DNA of 64,000 nt from positions 26,568-90,567 of the forward strand of contig NZ_BBOJ01000034.1 of NCBI RefSeq assembly GCF_000974445.1. The letters are read 5' to 3'. The position numbers and the translations under genes are program-made. The stretch is from Lentzea aerocolonigenes. Lineage in GTDB: Bacteria; Actinomycetota; Actinomycetes; Mycobacteriales; Pseudonocardiaceae. Shown piece by piece: positions 1 to 8,399 of the stretch. The notes beneath the pieces were generated by a model, which had not been told where the DNA came from, searched no databases, and saw nothing but the letters and a program-made list of their open reading frames with translations. The first letter of the stretch is position 1, and each line of letters starts with the position of its first letter.

Positions 1-1131
1 CTGTTCGTGAACGTGCCGGGCTCCTCGACGGGTGTGCTGGTCGACACCGACGGCGCGACGCGGTCGTTGACGATCCGCAGCCCCGAGGTGCCGGTGAAGG
101 ACCCGGACCGCTCGCCGCCGCCCTCGGTGCCGCCGCCCCCGCCGCCGAACCCCAACGAGCCGGTGAAGCCGCCGCGCAATCCCGGCAATAACAACAACAA
201 CGGTGGCACACCGCCGGAGGTGTCGCCTCCGCCGAGCTCGTCGACGCCGCCGTCCTCTCCGGGTGGGTCCGCGCCGGCCGCGCCCGCCGGTGTGACGGTG
301 CGGGAGAAAGGGCGCAGCTCCGCCGCGGTCACCGTGACGGTGAGCTGGAGCGCGGTCTCCTCGACGGACCCGATCGTGGGCTACACCGTGACGGGTTCCG
401 GATCGTTCAGCGGTGGTTCGGTGTCGACCCAGTCGGCCGGTACGTCCGCTGATCTGTCGTTGCCGTGCACGGGTTCCACGTTCTGCACGAGCGGCAGGCT
501 GGACGTGACGGTGCGCGCGTCGACGGCGTCCACGGCCGGTGCCGCGGGCATGGCGTCGTTCACGGTGACGGCGCCGAACAACCCGCCTCCGCCGAATCCG
601 CCGCCGAACAACCCACCGCCCAACAACCCGCCGCCTCCGCCTCCGCCCACCACGACGACGACCACACCGCCGCCGCCTCCTCCACCTCCGCCGCCACCAC
701 CGCCGTCGTTGCCGACGGCCGGGGCCACGGTGATCACGTCGATCACCGGTGGGCGGATGGCGTCGAGGCGCACGGTGAACATGGCGCCGCCGGCGGACTG
801 GGCGAGCCACAACGGGCGCTGCGAGGTCGTCAACAAGACCCAGGGCTACTCGGTGGGCATTCCGTGCACCGCCACCACCGCGCAGATCGACCTGGAAGAG
901 GGCACCAACACGATCGTCGTGCGCGCTTACGCGGCGTCCGGCGGTGGTCAGGTCGACTCGGCGTCGAAGAACGCGATCTTCATCCTGGACGAGTGTCAGG
1001 GCAAACCCGGCTGCATCCCGCGGATGGCACCCGCGGGAGAGCAGACCGCGCCGATGGGCGCGGGTGGACTGGGCCTGCTGGCGTGCGCGTTCCTGTTGCG
1101 CATCGGTGTTCGCAGAGAAGAGGAAAAGTGA
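1..1131 (+). CDS. Proline-rich fibronectin type III-like membrane-anchored protein (3' part)
   Basis: The frame is open from the first base, so the true start is probably outside the window; a GTG at 7 is possible but has no visible ribosome site. The visible 376 residues hold a Pro/Asn-rich linker, a fibronectin-III-like beta domain (about 95-190), a second low-complexity stretch dominated by Pro and Thr (about 195-240), a further beta domain with a pair of cysteines, and a C-terminal hydrophobic helix followed by RREEEK, which fits a single membrane anchor with the bulk outside. The stop overlaps the next start as GTGA, so it is translationally coupled to the MoxR gene. Proteins of this kind commonly precede MoxR-DUF58-transglutaminase genes in actinobacteria; a role in envelope assembly is inference. 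Confidence 0.8.
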   Translation: MFVNVPGSSTGVLVDTDGATRSLTIRSPEVPVKDPDRSPPPSVPPPPPPNPNEPVKPPRNPGNNNNNGGTPPEVSPPPSSSTPPSSPGGSAPAAPAGVTVREKGRSSAAVTVTVSWSAVSSTDPIVGYTVTGSGSFSGGSVSTQSAGTSADLSLPCTGSTFCTSGRLDVTVRASTASTAGAAGMASFTVTAPNNPPPPNPPPNNPPPNNPPPPPPPTTTTTTPPPPPPPPPPPPPSLPTAGATVITSITGGRMASRRTVNMAPPADWASHNGRCEVVNKTQGYSVGIPCTATTAQIDLEEGTNTIVVRAYAASGGGQVDSASKNAIFILDECQGKPGCIPRMAPAGEQTAPMGAGGLGLLACAFLLRIGVRREEEK

Positions 1132-2093
1132 TCGACACCGGTGAGGTTTCGGCCTTCCGCGACCTGCACACCCGCCTCGGCGACGCGGTCGAGAGCGCGG
1201 TGCGCGGCAAGCGCGACGTGATCGACCTGGTGCTCGTGGCGATGTTCGCGGGCGGCCACGTGCTGCTGGAAGACGTGCCCGGCACGGGAAAGACGACGCT
1301 GGCCCGTGCCGTGGCCGGTGCGCTGGGCGGCATCTCCCGGCGTGTGCAGTTCACGCCGGACCTGCTGCCGTCCGACGTCACGGGCACATCGGTCTACGAC
1401 CCGCAGACGGGCCAGATCCGGTTCCGGCCGGGTCCGGTGTTCGCGAACATCGTGCTGGCCGACGAGATCAACCGCGCGGCGGCCAAGACGCAGTCAGCGC
1501 TGCTCGAGGTCATGGAGGAGCGGACCGTCACGATCGACGGCGTCGGGCACGCGGTGCCCGACCCGTTCCTCGTGGTGGCGACGCAGAACCCGATCGACCT
1601 CGACGGCACCTACCGGTTGCCCGAGGCGCAGCTGGACAGGTTCATGCTGCGCACCTCGATCGGCTACCCGTCGGTCGAGGACGAGCTGGACGTGCTGCGT
1701 CCCGGCAGCGGCGCGGGCCGGATCGCCGACGTCCGCACGGTGACGTCACCGCGCGAGGTGAGCGCGTTCAGCGGCCGGCTGTCGCTGCTGCACGTGGCCG
1801 ACCCGATCCTGCAGTACATCTCTGCTCTGGGCACGGGCACGCGCACCGACGAACGGCTGCGGCTCGGCACGTCGACGCGCGGGTTGCGGACGCTGGTCCG
1901 GTGCGCGCAGGTGTACGCGGCGTCGAAGGGCCGGCACTTCGTCGTGCCCCAGGACGTCCAGGACATCGCGGACCCGGTGCTGGCCCACCGCCTGGTGCTG
2001 ACGCGGGAGAGCGTGCTGGCGGGCGTGACGACGTCGGAGGTGCTGGCCGACGTGCTCTCGCGCGTGCCGGTGCCCAAGCCCGCGGCGCAATGA
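1128..2093 (+). CDS. MoxR family AAA+ ATPase
   Basis: A 321-residue AAA+ protein. Walker A is PGTGKTT (51-57), Walker B is NIVLADEIN (107-115) and sensor 1 is ATQNP (151-155), with the usual MoxR helical lid after residue 230. Length is normal for the family. GTG at 1128 overlaps the previous stop (GTGA), and the stop overlaps the DUF58 start (ATGA), so these genes form a tight operon. MoxR ATPases act as chaperones that mature or remodel a partner, usually one with a VWA or DUF58 fold encoded next door; here that partner would be the following gene product. The substrate is not identifiable from sequence. Confidence 0.95.
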   Translation: MIDTGEVSAFRDLHTRLGDAVESAVRGKRDVIDLVLVAMFAGGHVLLEDVPGTGKTTLARAVAGALGGISRRVQFTPDLLPSDVTGTSVYDPQTGQIRFRPGPVFANIVLADEINRAAAKTQSALLEVMEERTVTIDGVGHAVPDPFLVVATQNPIDLDGTYRLPEAQLDRFMLRTSIGYPSVEDELDVLRPGSGAGRIADVRTVTSPREVSAFSGRLSLLHVADPILQYISALGTGTRTDERLRLGTSTRGLRTLVRCAQVYAASKGRHFVVPQDVQDIADPVLAHRLVLTRESVLAGVTTSEVLADVLSRVPVPKPAAQ

Positions 2094-3196
2094 GACTCAC
2101 CCTGCGCGGCACCGGAACCGCGGTGCTGGGCCTGCTGATGCTCGGCGTCGGGCTGTGGTGGCGCTATCCGGGCATGACGGCGTTCGGCCTGGCCCTGGTG
2201 GCCCTGGTGATCGCGTCCGCGGTCTCGGTGCTGATCGCGTCACCGCTGTCGGTGTCGCGCACGGTCCGCCCGCGCACCGTGCCACGCCTGGCGAGGTGCA
2301 GCGGCCGCCTGGAGCTGTCGGCCGTCGGCCGCTGGCCGGTGGCGCTGGACGCCGTGGACCTGGTGGCGGGTGCGCCGATGACGGTGGACGTGCCGCTGCT
2401 CAAGCCGGGCGCCGTGGAGTCCGTCGACTACGCCATCCCGACCGAACGGCGCGGCGTGTTCGACGTGGGCCCGCTGACCTTGCGCCGCAAGGGCTTGGCG
2501 GGCCTGGCCCAAGCCCGGACGGTGCTGGGCGAGGTGGTGCAGGTGCGCGTCGTCCCCCGCGTCCTGCCGGTGCGCGGCCTGCCCTCCGGAGCCCGCCGAG
2601 GCCAGGTGGGCGCCGACGAACGCGTGGAGCGCGGCGGCACAGACCTGGTGGGCCTGCGCGAGTACGTGCCGGGCGACGACCTCCGCCGCCTGCACTGGGC
2701 GACCTCCGCCCGCACGGGAACCCTGATGATCCGCGAGGACGCCGACCCGGCCCGCCCGCACCTGGCGGTGCTGCTCGACGACAACACGTCCTCGTACGCC
2801 GAGGACCAGCGCTTCGAGGAGGCGGTGGAGGTGGCCGCGTCCCTGATCACCTCGGCCCTGGAGCAGGGCCATCCGGTGCGCCTGCTGACGTCGTCCGGCA
2901 GCACCGACCTGGAAGAGACCCAGGACGCGGCCCCGATCCTCGCCGCCCTGGCCGACCTGGAACTACAAACCGTCGACGGCCGCCCGACCGTGCCGGTCCG
3001 CGACCTGGACGTGGTGGCCGTGGTGAGCGGCGAGCCGGTCCCGGCGCTGGTGCTGGAGGCGGGCAGGGCAGCGTTCGGCACGGTGCTCGTGGTGGACGAG
3101 AAGCGCCCGGTGAGCGCCGCGGGCTCGGTGCTGGTGATCAGCGGGGCGAGGGCGGAGGACCTGGTCGACTCGTGGAACGCGGTGGTGGCGCGATGA
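2090..3196 (+). CDS. DUF58 domain-containing membrane protein
   Basis: 368 residues. Two hydrophobic segments at the N-terminus (about 8-26 and 30-52) are followed by a beta-rich part and then the DUF58 core, recognised by VPGDDLRRLHWATSARTG and the downstream aspartate-containing stretch LAVLLDDNTSS, which is the degenerate MIDAS-like part of a VWA fold. The ATG at 2090 overlaps the MoxR stop. DUF58 proteins are the standard partner of MoxR ATPases, and both usually sit beside a transglutaminase-fold membrane protein, as here. Cellular role is unproven; envelope homeostasis is the common suggestion. Confidence 0.92.
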   Translation: MRLTLRGTGTAVLGLLMLGVGLWWRYPGMTAFGLALVALVIASAVSVLIASPLSVSRTVRPRTVPRLARCSGRLELSAVGRWPVALDAVDLVAGAPMTVDVPLLKPGAVESVDYAIPTERRGVFDVGPLTLRRKGLAGLAQARTVLGEVVQVRVVPRVLPVRGLPSGARRGQVGADERVERGGTDLVGLREYVPGDDLRRLHWATSARTGTLMIREDADPARPHLAVLLDDNTSSYAEDQRFEEAVEVAASLITSALEQGHPVRLLTSSGSTDLEETQDAAPILAALADLELQTVDGRPTVPVRDLDVVAVVSGEPVPALVLEAGRAAFGTVLVVDEKRPVSAAGSVLVISGARAEDLVDSWNAVVAR

Positions 3197-3426
3197 AACA
3201 CGCACTGCGGCCTCGCGCTCGTGGCACGGGCGGTCCGGTGGGCGCCGGTGTGGCCGCGAGGCGTCGGGGATGGGTCGCCGCGGTGCCGGCGGCTGATCGC
3301 GTTCCGGGGTTCTCGACCGTGGCGATCGAACTGCTTTCGGCCCCCGCCCCGACCTCCGCGCCCACCACCCCACCGGCCATCCACTCTCGACCAGCCCATG
3401 CGCAGAACCCGGCGGTGACCCCGTGA
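3193..3426 (+). CDS. Possible 77-residue protein between DUF58 and transglutaminase genes
   Basis: This short frame fills the 226-base gap exactly: its ATG overlaps the DUF58 stop (ATGA at 3193) and its TGA overlaps the next GTG (GTGA at 3423), the same junctions used by the neighbours. The product begins MKHALRPRARGTGG, is rich in Ala, Pro and Arg, and has no domain or clear membrane segment. Third-position GC is lower than in flanking genes, which argues against a long-conserved protein. It could be a real coupling peptide, a decayed gene, or chance. No function is proposed. Confidence 0.35.
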   Translation: MKHALRPRARGTGGPVGAGVAARRRGWVAAVPAADRVPGFSTVAIELLSAPAPTSAPTTPPAIHSRPAHAQNPAVTP

Positions 3427-5420
3427 AGTACGCCTGGGTAGCCGCACTTCTCCTCGTAGCCTCCCTCCAGCTCTCCCAAGCCTGGGACGGCGCGACCCTC
3501 TACTTCGGACTGGCCGCCTTCACCGGCTTCCTGGCCCTGCTCCTCAAAAAACTGGTCCCCGCAGGCTTGGCCGGCCTCGCGATCATGGTGCTGGCCATGG
3601 CAGCAGGCTTCTTCGCCGCCAAAGGCGCGTCACCCGACCGCGACCCCACGTGGGTGCTGCTCGACACCGTCCCCCGCCTCCTCACCGCCGCCCGCCCCGC
3701 TCCCGCGACGCCTGAGCTCCTGGTGCCGGGTCTGTTGCTCATCATCGGCGTCTCCACGGTGACGGTCCTGTCGGTGACCAAGCGCGGCACTGCACTCTTC
3801 GTGCCCGCGCTGGGTTCGGCCACCCTCTACGTGGCGGCGGCCCTGCTCACCACCGGAAGAGCAGACCGCTATGGGCTGACTGCGCTCGTCCTGGTCGTGT
3901 TGCTCGCCTTGGGGTGGCTGATCATCGACCGGCGCGGGCCCGTGGTGCCGCCCGCGGTGCTCGCCACGGCGCTGGCCGCGTTGACGTTGCTGGCGTTCGT
4001 GTTGCCTGCCAACGGGTTTGAGCCGCGCAAGCTCGTCACGCCGCCGGTCACCGATATCGCCATCGCGAACCCGTTGCCACAGCTCGCGGCGTGGGCGGCG
4101 CAGGGGGACGCCGAGTTGTTCCGGATGCGCGGGCCCGAGGTGCCGGTGCGGCTGGTGACGCTCAGCCGGTACTCGGGGGCGTCCTGGGAGGCGGCCAGCA
4201 CGTACGGGCCGCTCGGGGTGGTGGACGCGCCGGATCTGCCCACCGGTGGGAGGTTCCAGGACGCCAGCGTCGACCTCACCATCACCGGGCTCAATGGTGA
4301 GTGGTTGCCCGGGGTGGGCAGGCCGCAGGCGGTGTCGTTGAGCAACGCCATGGTGGATCCGGACACCGGGTCATTGGTGATCGCGGACGGAATAAAGACA
4401 GGGTTGAGCTACACGGTGCGCGGGGTGGTGGAGACGCCGTCCGATGCCGATCTCGCCGAGGCGCAGGTTCCCACAGACGCCACGCGGTACACGGCGTTGC
4501 CGCGGTTGCCGTTCACGCTGGCCGAGTACGCGCGGCAGGCCACGGCGAACGCGCGCACGCCGTACGAGAAGGCCGTGGCGCTGGAACAGGTCGTGCGGCT
4601 CAACCGGCGGCCCGATGCCGAGGCGCCGGTCGGGTCGTCCTACGCGCGGCTGGAGACGTTCCTCTTCGGCAACCCCGGCGAATCCGGTGCCGGGGCGGGG
4701 ACCGCCGAGCAGTTCGCGTCGGCGTACGCGGTGCTCGCGCGGGCCGTCGGGTTGCCGACGCGCGTGGTGGTCGGGTTCCAGCCCGTGCCGGAGCAGAACG
4801 GTGAACGCATCGTGCGCGCCGCCGACGCCACGGCGTGGCCGGAGGTGTACTTCAGCGGGTGGGGCTGGGTCGCGTTCGATCCCGTGTCCGGCAACGGAAG
4901 CGGGCCCAGCGCCGCGTCGAAGCGCGAGGTGCTGAACCGGCTCGCGTCGACCACCGCGAAGCCCACGCCGACGTCGCTGGCGTCCGTGCCGCCGCTGGTG
5001 CAGCCGAGCGCGGTGCAGCCGGACGCCGTGGCTGCTCCTGATGCGCGGCAAGGTTTTCCGCTCTGGGCGTTCGCGCCGGTGTTGCTGCTGATCGGGTTGT
5101 ACGTCGCACGGACGTCACGACGGTTGCGGCACCGCGCGGCAGGACCGGTGGGGGCGTGGAACGAGGTGCTCGACTCGTTGCAGCTCGCAGGGTTGAGACC
5201 GAAACCGAGCCGGACCGTGCCCGACATCGCCCGCGAATGGGGAGAAGCCGGGGCGCACCTCGCGGTGATGGTGGACCAGGCCGCGTTCGCACCGCCGCCC
5301 AGCACGCCGCAACACGGCTGGCGGTTCGCCCGCGACATCAGAAAAGCGGTGCGGCGCAAGGCGTCCTGGTGGCGCAAGGTGGTGTGGGCGATCGACCCGC
5401 GGCCGTTGTTCCGGCGCTGA
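3423..5420 (+). CDS. Transglutaminase-fold membrane protein lacking catalytic Cys and His
   Basis: 665 residues. Five to six hydrophobic helices occupy roughly residues 3-200, an extracytoplasmic domain follows with a transglutaminase-core fold (about 380-490), then one more helix near 540-560 and a cytoplasmic tail. This is the TgpA/DUF3488 architecture found with MoxR and DUF58. The core motif that normally reads GxCxxFA is GTAEQFA, so the nucleophile position is Ala428; the usual HAWPEV is TAWPEV, so the His position is Thr470; the Asp in AFDP (Asp486) remains. The protein therefore looks like a non-catalytic member. Start GTG at 3423 follows a short possible gene with a GTGA overlap. Confidence 0.9.
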   Translation: MKYAWVAALLLVASLQLSQAWDGATLYFGLAAFTGFLALLLKKLVPAGLAGLAIMVLAMAAGFFAAKGASPDRDPTWVLLDTVPRLLTAARPAPATPELLVPGLLLIIGVSTVTVLSVTKRGTALFVPALGSATLYVAAALLTTGRADRYGLTALVLVVLLALGWLIIDRRGPVVPPAVLATALAALTLLAFVLPANGFEPRKLVTPPVTDIAIANPLPQLAAWAAQGDAELFRMRGPEVPVRLVTLSRYSGASWEAASTYGPLGVVDAPDLPTGGRFQDASVDLTITGLNGEWLPGVGRPQAVSLSNAMVDPDTGSLVIADGIKTGLSYTVRGVVETPSDADLAEAQVPTDATRYTALPRLPFTLAEYARQATANARTPYEKAVALEQVVRLNRRPDAEAPVGSSYARLETFLFGNPGESGAGAGTAEQFASAYAVLARAVGLPTRVVVGFQPVPEQNGERIVRAADATAWPEVYFSGWGWVAFDPVSGNGSGPSAASKREVLNRLASTTAKPTPTSLASVPPLVQPSAVQPDAVAAPDARQGFPLWAFAPVLLLIGLYVARTSRRLRHRAAGPVGAWNEVLDSLQLAGLRPKPSRTVPDIAREWGEAGAHLAVMVDQAAFAPPPSTPQHGWRFARDIRKAVRRKASWWRKVVWAIDPRPLFRR

Positions 5421-5424
5421 CTCC

Positions 5425-5970
5425 TCAGCGCACCACCTGGGCGGGAATGCAGTTCTCCCAGGTGACCTTGAGCAACGCCGTGCACAGGGACGGTGCGATG
5501 TCCGACTGGATCGGGCCGATCCACACGAACTGGGTGAACCGCGAGTCCTCGGGCACGATGGCGTCGCAGACGTCGTCGCGTCTGCTCAGCAACGCGGTTT
5601 GGCCGCGCAGCGCGGGGTTCGCGTTCTCGCGGTGCTTCACCCACATGGTTTCGTAGTCCACCAACGTTTTGACGTCCTCCACGCGCATCGCGCCCTCCAG
5701 CGAGTGCAGGACGAGGACGGACGAGCCCGGGTCGCACGGCATGTCGGTGTAGTCGAGCCGCACGGGCTCGCTCGGTGTCGCGGGCGAATCGTCGACGGGG
5801 GACGGTGGCCTCAGGTTGCCACCGATCAGCACACCGATCCCGATGCCGACGACGAGCGGGACGGCCGCCCACGCCACGAGTGTGCGGCGGTTACGTCCAC
5901 GAGCGAACAACGGTTGGCCTGCATGACGAACGCTTTGCACCGGGGGACCGTACGCCAGTCCGCCGGGCAA
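5425..5970 (-). CDS. Hypothetical single-pass membrane protein beside a Ser/Thr kinase
   Basis: About 181 residues with an N-terminal positively charged stretch (RGRNRRT), one hydrophobic helix (about 30-50) and a C-terminal domain of about 120 residues containing four cysteines, predicted to lie outside the membrane. It starts only 15 bases after the kinase stop on the same strand, so it is likely in the same transcript. The exact start is uncertain: the longest version uses TTG at 5970, and a GTG at 5940 is also possible. No family was recognised. The layout resembles the sensor part of the kinase next to it, which is also membrane-anchored with an outside domain. Confidence 0.7.
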   Translation of the reverse strand: MPGGLAYGPPVQSVRHAGQPLFARGRNRRTLVAWAAVPLVVGIGIGVLIGGNLRPPSPVDDSPATPSEPVRLDYTDMPCDPGSSVLVLHSLEGAMRVEDVKTLVDYETMWVKHRENANPALRGQTALLSRRDDVCDAIVPEDSRFTQFVWIGPIQSDIAPSLCTALLKVTWENCIPAQVVR

Positions 5971-5985
5971 ATACAGGTTCAGGGC

Positions 5986-7587
5986 CTAGTTCTTGGCGGC
6001 GCAGACCTTCGCGGAACTGCCTCTTCCGCCGTTGTAGCCGATCGCCCCGATCTGGAAGCAACGCCGGACACCGCCGCCGTCCTCGATGACGTACTTCGTG
6101 CCACCACCGGTCACACGAGTCACGGCGAACGGCTTGGCACCGGTCACGTCGATCACGACGAACTCGGCCTGACCACCGCTCGGATCGCTCCACTCCAGCT
6201 CGATCGCCTTGCCCTTGTACTCGGCGCGCTTGAGCACCGGGATGAACTTCGGGTCCGAGTTGGGCGGCGGGCCCGCGTCGGTGGACTCCGACGTCGGCAC
6301 GGGCAGCGTCGTCGTCGTCACCGGCGCCTGGACCTGCGGGTCCTCCTTGCGGTTCAGCACCATTCCCACGACGAGCCCGGCCACCACCGCGAGCACGGCC
6401 AGCAGCGCGAGCACACCGCCGCGGCCCTTCTTGCGCACAGGGGCGGTCATCGGCTCGGCGGGAGGCAGGTCCACGGTCGGCAGCACGGCCACCGGCTGCG
6501 GACGGGGAGGCGGTGGCGGCACGTAGTCGTGCTGCCGGTAGGTCAGGTCCTCGAGTCTGCCCCGCCAGGAGTCGTCCGGCTCCGGTTCGGGTTCCGGTTC
6601 TGGTTCCGGTTCGGGAACGAACCCGCGCGGGCCGAAACCGGGCGCCTCCGTCGGGCCGTCGGGGATGAAGAACGTGCGCTCGCCCAGCATCGACGTCGCC
6701 TCGGGGTCCACAACGGACAGTGCGGTGCCCGAGCTCACCGCCATGAGCGCGTCGCGGAGTTCGAGGGCGGAGGCGAACCGTTCCGCGCGGTCCTTGCGCA
6801 GACAGCGGTTGATCACGGCCACGAGCGGCGCGGGCACGTCGAACCGCGTCAGCGACCGCGGTTCGGCGTTGCTGACGCGGCCGATGTAGGAGAGCAGCGT
6901 GTCCTCGTCCGGGTTGTCCGAGGCGAACGGCGGTTTGCCCTCCAGCAACGTGAACAGGGTCGAGCCGAGCGACCAGATGTCGTCGGCGAACGCGGGCGCG
7001 ATGCCCTCCAGCATCTGCGGCGCCGCGTGCCGGTAGCTGACCATCTGCAACGACGCGGAGTGGCCCGCGTCCGCACCGCGGGCGATGCCGAAGTCGGCCA
7101 GCACGTAGGAAGTCGGGAGCACCAGGACGTTCTGCGGCTTCACGTCCCGGTGCAGGATGCCCTGGCCGTGCGCGAACGCCAGCGCGTCCGCCACCGCGAT
7201 GCCCGCCGCCACCACGTCCGGCACGGGCAACGGGCCCATGGCGCGCAAACGGTCGTGCAGCGAACCCCGTTCGTAGAACTCCATGACGATGCACGGGCGG
7301 CCGTCCGGCAGCGTGCCCGTGTCCAGCACGGTGACGATGTGCGGGTGCTGGCGGCCGAGCTCGACGGTGATCTCCAGCTCGCGGCGGAAGCGGCTCAGCG
7401 TCGCCGGGTCGGTCACCTGGAGCACCTTGACCGCGACGTCGCGACCCAGCCCGTCCTGGCGGGCACGGTAGATCGTGCCCTCGCCGCCCTGCGCGATCAC
7501 GCGGAAACCGCTGTAGCCCGGCAACGCGATCGCGGGTGCCGGCGCGGCACCGGTGGCGGGCGCCCAGGCCATCAGATCGTCTTCCAC
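5986..7587 (-). CDS. PknB-type membrane Ser/Thr protein kinase
   Basis: 533 residues from a GTG at 7587, preferred because AGGA lies 7 bases upstream. The kinase domain has the Gly loop GGEGTI (about 34-39), VAVK lysine (54), HRDVKPQN catalytic loop (146-153) and DFG (165-167). After a linker that includes an uninterrupted Glu-Pro repeat (about 323-337) comes a proline-rich juxtamembrane part, a single helix (about 389-410) and a C-terminal beta-rich outside domain of about 120 residues with no PASTA repeats. This is the general plan of actinobacterial receptor kinases. The downstream gene encodes another membrane protein. The ligand and targets are not visible. Confidence 0.95.
   Translation of the reverse strand: MEDDLMAWAPATGAAPAPAIALPGYSGFRVIAQGGEGTIYRARQDGLGRDVAVKVLQVTDPATLSRFRRELEITVELGRQHPHIVTVLDTGTLPDGRPCIVMEFYERGSLHDRLRAMGPLPVPDVVAAGIAVADALAFAHGQGILHRDVKPQNVLVLPTSYVLADFGIARGADAGHSASLQMVSYRHAAPQMLEGIAPAFADDIWSLGSTLFTLLEGKPPFASDNPDEDTLLSYIGRVSNAEPRSLTRFDVPAPLVAVINRCLRKDRAERFASALELRDALMAVSSGTALSVVDPEATSMLGERTFFIPDGPTEAPGFGPRGFVPEPEPEPEPEPEPDDSWRGRLEDLTYRQHDYVPPPPPRPQPVAVLPTVDLPPAEPMTAPVRKKGRGGVLALLAVLAVVAGLVVGMVLNRKEDPQVQAPVTTTTLPVPTSESTDAGPPPNSDPKFIPVLKRAEYKGKAIELEWSDPSGGQAEFVVIDVTGAKPFAVTRVTGGGTKYVIEDGGGVRRCFQIGAIGYNGGRGSSAKVCAAKN
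6577..6617 (-). repeat. Glu-Pro coding hexanucleotide repeat in the kinase linker
   Basis: About seven units of a six-base repeat (consensus GAACCG/GAACCC on the minus strand) encode alternating Glu and Pro between the kinase domain and the membrane helix. Such repeats can change copy number by slippage, altering linker length without shifting frame. Confidence 0.8.
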
Positions 7588-7658
7588 CAACGGATCCTAT
7601 CCCGGTGAGGTCGGCTCACCGCTGGACGTTCGTGGAGGAAGCGGCGACGGTTCGGGTC

Positions 7659-8303
7659 TCAGTCCCCGATCACCTTCACCTGGAATCCCAACGACTGCAG
7701 CATTCCGGTCAGCATCACGCGGGTGTTGTCCTCCGCCCGTTTCAGCAACTCCGACTGCTTCGCCGCCTCGGTCAGCTTGGCCTCGGCGGCCACGTAGAAC
7801 CGCTGCGTGTCGGGAGGCCCCGCCAGGGCCTGGAGATCGTTGATCAGCCCGCGCTCCTGGCTGAAGACGTACGACCGGTCGTGGTGCAGGTTCGGCTTGT
7901 CCAGCTGCGGTTTCGGCAGCCGCAGCTCCACGGTCTTGCGGTCCGGTGACACGACCAGCCCGTCGTCCTTCAGGCTGCCCAGGTCGACGTAGGCGTTGAC
8001 CGAACCGGCGGCGACGAACAGCGTCCGTTCACCCGCCAGCGCCGAAGGCACCCACTTGACGTCGTTCTCGATGTCCAGCACGACCTGGAACTCGCCCGCC
8101 GCCGCGTGGTACTGGCTGAGGTCCCGCACCGACTTCAGCATCGCGGGCTGGCTGCGGTCGATCGACTCGTCACCGAAGGGCCTGAACTGGCCGAAGACGT
8201 ACACCGCCGCGCCGAGGAGAATGAAGACGGCCGCGACCAAAGCTCCACGCATGACCCAGCGCCTGTCCACGACGTTGTGATACCCGTGAGGTGATGCGCT
8301 CAC
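7659..8303 (-). CDS. DUF4230 domain-containing membrane protein
   Basis: About 214 residues: one N-terminal helix (MRGALVAAVFILLGAAVYVFG) and an outside domain that matches DUF4230, seen in LKSVRDLSQYHAAAGEFQVV and the later paired strands with LRLPKPQLDKP. The start is uncertain; the GTG at 8303 gives the longest product, and GTG at 8270 or ATG at 8252 would remove up to 17 residues before the helix. It is divergent from the PAC2 gene and separated from it by 96 bases. DUF4230 proteins are widespread, with no settled function. Confidence 0.85.
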   Translation of the reverse strand: MSASPHGYHNVVDRRWVMRGALVAAVFILLGAAVYVFGQFRPFGDESIDRSQPAMLKSVRDLSQYHAAAGEFQVVLDIENDVKWVPSALAGERTLFVAAGSVNAYVDLGSLKDDGLVVSPDRKTVELRLPKPQLDKPNLHHDRSYVFSQERGLINDLQALAGPPDTQRFYVAAEAKLTEAAKQSELLKRAEDNTRVMLTGMLQSLGFQVKVIGD

Positions 8304-8399
8304 ACGGTCCGTATGGGCTAATCGACCCGTGCGGAATCAGTCCCGTGTCCACATGGTTGGCTTTGGACGAGACAGGAACGATTGTTCAGGAGGAGTGCG

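Noticed and set aside
585..705. Low-complexity CCGCC-rich tract considered as a regulatory repeat
   Set aside because: It is in frame and encodes a Pro/Asn/Thr linker of the surface protein.
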